Part shown: piece by piece, positions 60,256-64,000 of the stretch
Layout of the letters: every line of letters begins with the position of its first letter
Position numbering within the stretch: position 1 is the first letter of the stretch
Assembly (NCBI RefSeq): GCF_003967015.1
Contig: NZ_AP017560.1
Location: 2,294,001 to 2,358,000 of the forward strand
Source: Pseudanabaena sp. ABRG5-3
Lineage (GTDB): Bacteria > Cyanobacteriota > Cyanobacteriia > Pseudanabaenales > Pseudanabaenaceae
Direction of reading: 5' to 3'
Length of the DNA: 64,000 nt
The notes under the pieces: generated by a model
Database searches by the model: none
The model's input: only the letters and a program-made list of their open reading frames with translations
Told to the model about the DNA's origin: nothing
Position numbers and translations under genes: made by a program

Positions 60256-62085
60256 ATGAAGCCCAACAAAATAATCAATGTAATCAATACCTCTTGGTGG
60301 ATTGATAATGCCATTGTTGCTTTGCTTTACTTTGTTTTTGGTGCATTGGTTCTGAAACTGCCCCAATCCCCTCTTGGTTCACCATTTTGGCCATCTGCGG
60401 GGATCGCTGTGGGGGCTTTACTTGCAAGAGGGCGATCGCGATGGTTTGGCATATTTTTGGGAGCAGCTTTAAACAGTCTTTTGAATTCTAAAGTGCCTTT
60501 CATTTTCGCAATCATGGCAGGGCTTGCACCTGCGATCGGCGCTTTAGTATCGACTACTTTGGTATTGCATTTTAACAAGACCAATTATTTCTTAGGCTAC
60601 GTTAATCATTTTGTAGTATTTGCGCTGTCAGTCACCTTTAGCGGCACGATTTTGCAAGCATTATTGGGGTCTTCAATCGTACTTTGGGCGGGATTACTCC
60701 CTTTAGATATCTACTGGAGTGTTACCTTAGGATGGTGGGTTGGCGATGTGGTAGGTATTTTAGTATTTGCCCCTTTGATCTTGGCATGGTGGAATAAGGA
60801 AACAAAAATAAAACTGAATAAGATCAAGCAAAAACTTGACATTCTTGATAACCAATTTGATTTCAAAGAACTATTTTTCGCGGTAACGCTCTTAATTGTT
60901 ATTTCTTATTTAGCACTTATAAAAAGTCAACCAATTGAGTATTTACTACTGCCATCTTTGCTATGGTCTGCCTTCCGATTTGGTTCCAAAATCACAACCT
61001 TGCTCGTAACAACTACGGCAATGGTAGCTTCCATTAGTACAGCCTATAGAATTGGGGTTTTCTACAAAGTATCTCAAGAGAGTAGTTCCCTCTTACTGCT
61101 ACAACTATTTATGGGAGTGATCTCCATAACTGCGATCGTGGTCTTAGCCTTGGTTGCCGAAAATAATCGAGCCGCCGCAAAACTTCAAGAGCAGGTATTT
61201 CTCAAAGATCAAGCATATACTCAGCTAGACCAAGTTAACAAAAATCTCGAAGATATCATTGCAGAACGAACTAGTGAATTGGTGGAAGCAAATAGAGAAA
61301 TCAGCTTCCTTAATCAGCAATTAACCACTGAAAATATCCGCATGAGTTCAGAGCTAGCCGTTACTCGACGCTTGCAGGAAATGATCTTACCAAAGGTCAA
61401 AGAGTTAAACAGTATTGCAGAACTAGATATTGTGGGATTTATGGAACCTGCCGATGAGGTGGGTGGCGATTATTATGATGTTCTACAACAAAATGGAAGG
61501 ATTAAAATTGGTATTGGTGATGTGACGGGACATGGATTAGAAAGTGGCGTAATCATGATTATGGTGCAAACAGCTATCCGCGCTTTATTAATTAATGGCG
61601 AGACCGATCCTGTGAGATTTTTATCAACAGTCAATCATACGATCTATGAAAATATTCAGCGCATGAATTCCGATAAGAATTTAAGTCTCATTCTCATGGA
61701 TTATCACGAAAATGTACTGCGTCTAAGTGGACAGCATGAGAGTGTGATTGTCTCTAGAGCTAATGGGGATGTTGAAATTATTGATACAGACTCGTTAGGT
61801 TTTCCGATTGGTTTAACGGATGAAATTAGTGAGTTCATCTTTGAAATAAATATCAATTTAGAACTGGATGATGTAGTGGTACTCTATACAGATGGTATTA
61901 CTGAAGCGGAGAATGTAAACAAGCAGTTCTATGGGCTTCCACGGTTAATCGAAGTAATTAAACAAAACTATCAAGATTCTGTTGATCAAATCAGAGAAAT
62001 GATCATTGCTGATGTCCGTGAGTTTATTGATTCTAGCAAAGTTTATGATGACATCACTCTTGTGGTGATGAAGCGCAAAATTTAA
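60256..62085 (+). CDS. MASE1 membrane sensor with SpoIIE-type PP2C phosphatase domain
   Basis: 609 residues from ATG 60256. The MASE1 domain (about 1-300) has eight or so hydrophobic segments (NAIVALLYFVFGALVLKLP, SPFWPSAGIAVGALLARG, VTLGWWVGDVVGILVFAPLILAWW). A coiled coil follows (EQVFLKDQAYTQLDQVNKNLEDIIAERTSELVEANREI). The C-terminal PP2C/RsbU domain has DEVGGDYYDVLQ, GIGDVTGHGLESGVIMIMVQTAIRALL, VVLYTDGITEAEN and YDDITLVVMKRK, with the metal-binding Asp residues intact. Such proteins dephosphorylate anti-anti-sigma factors in partner-switching pathways. No STAS or anti-sigma gene is adjacent. An upstream TTG (60172) would add 28 residues encoded by a repeat and is rejected. Confidence 0.92.
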   Translation: MKPNKIINVINTSWWIDNAIVALLYFVFGALVLKLPQSPLGSPFWPSAGIAVGALLARGRSRWFGIFLGAALNSLLNSKVPFIFAIMAGLAPAIGALVSTTLVLHFNKTNYFLGYVNHFVVFALSVTFSGTILQALLGSSIVLWAGLLPLDIYWSVTLGWWVGDVVGILVFAPLILAWWNKETKIKLNKIKQKLDILDNQFDFKELFFAVTLLIVISYLALIKSQPIEYLLLPSLLWSAFRFGSKITTLLVTTTAMVASISTAYRIGVFYKVSQESSSLLLLQLFMGVISITAIVVLALVAENNRAAAKLQEQVFLKDQAYTQLDQVNKNLEDIIAERTSELVEANREISFLNQQLTTENIRMSSELAVTRRLQEMILPKVKELNSIAELDIVGFMEPADEVGGDYYDVLQQNGRIKIGIGDVTGHGLESGVIMIMVQTAIRALLINGETDPVRFLSTVNHTIYENIQRMNSDKNLSLILMDYHENVLRLSGQHESVIVSRANGDVEIIDTDSLGFPIGLTDEISEFIFEININLELDDVVVLYTDGITEAENVNKQFYGLPRLIEVIKQNYQDSVDQIREMIIADVREFIDSSKVYDDITLVVMKRKI

Positions 62086-62145
62086 GAGGAACTTGTTGCT
62101 AGATCTAGCCAATAATTACTGAATATTTAGAGCGCTTTGCACCGA

Positions 62146-62190
62146 CTTAAAGCCCAAAGCAACACTTTCAAAAGCTTCTTTGGGCTTAAG
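62146..62190. repeat. Hairpin CTTAAAGCCCAAAG / CTTTGGGCTTAAG
   Basis: Thirteen-base arms with an 18-base loop. The AGCGCTTTGC just before it resembles other decayed spacer repeats. It may end the phosphatase transcript. Confidence 0.6.
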
Positions 62191-62327
62191 CATCAACGGG
62201 ATGTAGTTGGTAAATGTATTGATGACAATAGGTATTTGTGAACTCAAAGCCCTATCTTGGAAGCTTCACACAAAATAAGTAGCATCAATTAGAATAACCT
62301 TAGGAAATACTTGCCATCTTCAATTCT

Positions 62328-63653
62328 ATGAAAGCTTTTTGGATATTAGCCGCGATCGCTAGCTTGTCAGGTGTAACTGCGAGTTGCACGCAAAACAATA
62401 AGGATGCCTCCCAAGCTCAAGTACAGAGCCAAAAACCTGCTGTAGCCGTGGATGTGGCGATCGCAAGTTTAGAGCTACTGGAAGAAGAAAATGAATATAC
62501 GGGAACGACTGCACCAATTAGAGAGGTGTCAGTGCGATCGCGTTTGGAAGGACGATTACTAGATTTGAATGTGGATGTTGGCGATCGCGTGGCAACTGGA
62601 CAGCCAATCGCCCAATTGGATGATGCAGTTCTATCCGCAACTGTGCTACAGGCAGAAGCGGAAGTTGCAGCAAGGGAATCGGAAGTATCGCAAGCAACCG
62701 CCGCAGTGGGTAATGCTCGCGCCCAAGTGGAAAGAGCGAGAGTACAGTACCAGAATGCACAAGCGAATGCGCAGCGCTTCACCCAATTGGCTAAAGAAGG
62801 AGCCGTTTCTCCTCAAACTGCCGAGAATGCGATTACTGAAGCGAAAGCTGCTGAACAGTCTTTGCGATCGGCCGAGCAGCAAGTTAGCCTTCAACAGCAA
62901 ACCGTGAGCGCTAGTTCCCAAAGGGTTTTAGCTCAGGAAGCCATCAAGCTCAGAGAGCAGGAGCGCCAGTCCTATACAACTATTACATCTCCTATTAATG
63001 GAGTTGTCCTAGAGCGTGTGAGTGAAATTGGCAATCTGCTATTTGCAGGCAATGAAGTTGTCAAGTTAGGAGATTTTAGCCAAGTTAAGGTAATTGTGCT
63101 GATTTCAGAATTAGAGATTGGCAAAATTCGCTTAAATCAATCCGTTAATGTCCGTTTTGACACTTTCCCCGATCAAAAGTTCACGGGAACAGTAAGACGC
63201 ATTTCGCCAGTAGCCGATCCAGTGGCACGATTAATTCCTGTGGAAGTAGTAGTGCCTAATCGAGATGGAAAACTGGGTAGCGGTCAATTAGCGAGAGTGC
63301 AGTTTTCTGGCAAACAGGAACGTCAAATCGCGATCGCAGAAACGGCTCTAGAGGTAGCAGGAAGACCGACTCAAGCGCCTAAAGATGCAAATACCCAAGC
63401 GAAATCGAAAACCGATACCAAGTCTAGCCCTAACGTTAGTGACAGAGGCAAACCCAAAACTGGCACAGTTTTTGTAGTTACGGGCGATCAGAAAGAACCA
63501 AAAGTGTTGGCGCGTAAAGTGACCCTTGGCGATCGCCGTGACGGTAAGGTTGTGATTCTCTCTGGTTTAAAAGAAGGCGATCGCATTGTCGTCAGGAGTG
63601 GTGGCAAGTTACAGGATGGTGATGCTGTCAAGCTGAGCGTGTTATCCCGATAA
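62328..63653 (+). CDS. RND efflux periplasmic adaptor (membrane-fusion) lipoprotein
   Basis: 441 residues. The N-terminus MKAFWILAAIASLSGVTASCTQNN is a lipoprotein signal with Cys near residue 20. The HlyD/AcrA layout follows: barrel start NEYTGTTAPIREVSVRSRLEGRLLDLNVDVGDRVATGQPIAQLDD (lipoyl half), a long alpha-hairpin rich in Ala/Gln/Glu (LQAEAEVAARESEVSQATAAVGNARAQVERAR), second lipoyl half YTTITSPINGVVLERVSEIGNLL, then beta-barrel VNVRFDTFPDQKFTGTVRRISPVADP. A Lys/Thr/Ser-rich insert (APKDANTQAKSKTDTKSSPNVSDRGKPKTG) splits the membrane-proximal domain. The pump gene begins 63 bp downstream. Confidence 0.93.
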   Translation: MKAFWILAAIASLSGVTASCTQNNKDASQAQVQSQKPAVAVDVAIASLELLEEENEYTGTTAPIREVSVRSRLEGRLLDLNVDVGDRVATGQPIAQLDDAVLSATVLQAEAEVAARESEVSQATAAVGNARAQVERARVQYQNAQANAQRFTQLAKEGAVSPQTAENAITEAKAAEQSLRSAEQQVSLQQQTVSASSQRVLAQEAIKLREQERQSYTTITSPINGVVLERVSEIGNLLFAGNEVVKLGDFSQVKVIVLISELEIGKIRLNQSVNVRFDTFPDQKFTGTVRRISPVADPVARLIPVEVVVPNRDGKLGSGQLARVQFSGKQERQIAIAETALEVAGRPTQAPKDANTQAKSKTDTKSSPNVSDRGKPKTGTVFVVTGDQKEPKVLARKVTLGDRRDGKVVILSGLKEGDRIVVRSGGKLQDGDAVKLSVLSR

Positions 63654-63716
63654 GTAATGATATCAAGCATTTCGGGCTTTAGATCATTACTTTTTTTGAT
63701 TTTTTAAGAGGAAACT

Positions 63717-64000
63717 ATGAGCGAACAGAAATCATCTCATCCCAAACCGACAGGATTTAGTATTAGTGCGATCGCGATTCGGCGACATATTGGCACATTG
63801 ATGCTGACCTTAGCGATTTTTGTGATGGGAGCCTTTTATATCAGCCGTTTGCAGGTGGATTTGCTGCCATCCATCGTTTATCCCCGCATTGGCGTACAGG
63901 TCAATATTCCAGGGATTAGTCCAGAAGTTGCGATCACGGAAGTTACCAAACCCCTCGAAGAATCTCTAGCTTTGACGGAAGGAGTGAATCAAATTTTTTC
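63717..64000 (+). CDS. RND efflux pump inner-membrane transporter, N-terminal part
   Basis: First 94 residues of an AcrB/MdtB-family proton-driven pump; the rest lies past the right edge. It begins MSEQKSSHPKPTGFSISAIAIRRHIGTLMLTL, with TM1 near residues 26-47 (GTLMLTLAIFVMGAFYI). The family phrase DLLPSIVYPRIGVQVNIPGISPEVAITEVTKPLEESLALTEGV is decisive. An AAGAGG ribosome-binding site precedes the ATG. Forms an operon with the adaptor gene; whether it carries metals or drugs cannot be told from this part. Confidence 0.93.
   Translation, partial: MSEQKSSHPKPTGFSISAIAIRRHIGTLMLTLAIFVMGAFYISRLQVDLLPSIVYPRIGVQVNIPGISPEVAITEVTKPLEESLALTEGVNQIF

Overview
The window looks like chromosomal DNA of a non-heterocystous, Pseudanabaena-like cyanobacterium. 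The evidence is the abundance of HIP1 octamers (GCGATCGC), a CmpABCD bicarbonate transporter, a K-box plus CIRCE groESL promoter, DUF3181, DUF29 and Uma2 genes, a D27-like gene, and cyanoexosortase-associated genes. The genus is inferred from general gene style, not from a marker gene. There is no prophage, complete IS element, rRNA operon or CRISPR array. There are instead more than twenty short palindromic elements of several families, some with terminal inverted repeats, in many of the spacers.

Layout. 1-8 kb: groES-groEL (minus strand, groEL cut by the left edge), a zinc-ribbon-like unknown, an orphan DevA-type ATPase, a methyltransferase, a small Trp/acid repeat protein, an intronless tRNA-Leu(UAA), ferrochelatase without the usual C-terminal CAB domain, and a DUF362 gene overlapping a CheY-like regulator. 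8-19.4 kb: a 922-residue membrane Fe-S protein with a C-terminal cyclic-nucleotide-binding-like fold. It is divergent from a bicarbonate operon cmpA-porin-cmpB-cmpC-cmpD, which ends in an overlapping DUF6671-like gene. 19.4-27.5 kb: a small membrane protein, a candidate 21-residue peptide, ddl, a broken HigA-type antitoxin between two mobile-type repeats, a helix-turn-helix protein fused to a degenerate half acetate kinase, a D27-like gene, ftsH, a truncated tandem copy of the ftsH 5' end, and pgeF.

27.5-48.3 kb: a very acidic 1049-residue membrane protein, potD-potA without potBC, an ABC-2-like membrane protein, a pair resembling cyanoexosortase-A accessory proteins, NDH-2, two sensor kinases, a MacB-type ATPase/permease pair, several small conserved genes, a rhomboid protease, an exported CigR/RcnB-like protein and an orphan DppB-type permease. 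48.3-64 kb: a NACHT STAND NTPase with 34-residue HEAT-like repeats, a GST-family protein, a GspE/PilB ATPase, a diguanylate cyclase, glgP with ldhA (glycogen breakdown and lactate fermentation), a MASE1-SpoIIE phosphatase, and an RND efflux adaptor with the start of its pump.

The most unusual item is at 21.7-22.7 kb. A helix-turn-helix domain of the type found at the N-termini of cyanobacterial NACHT proteins is joined to the C-terminal half of an acetate kinase whose catalytic residues are replaced. This resembles the way ROK repressors arose from sugar kinases. Its N-terminal domain only becomes visible if translation begins at a non-AUG codon.
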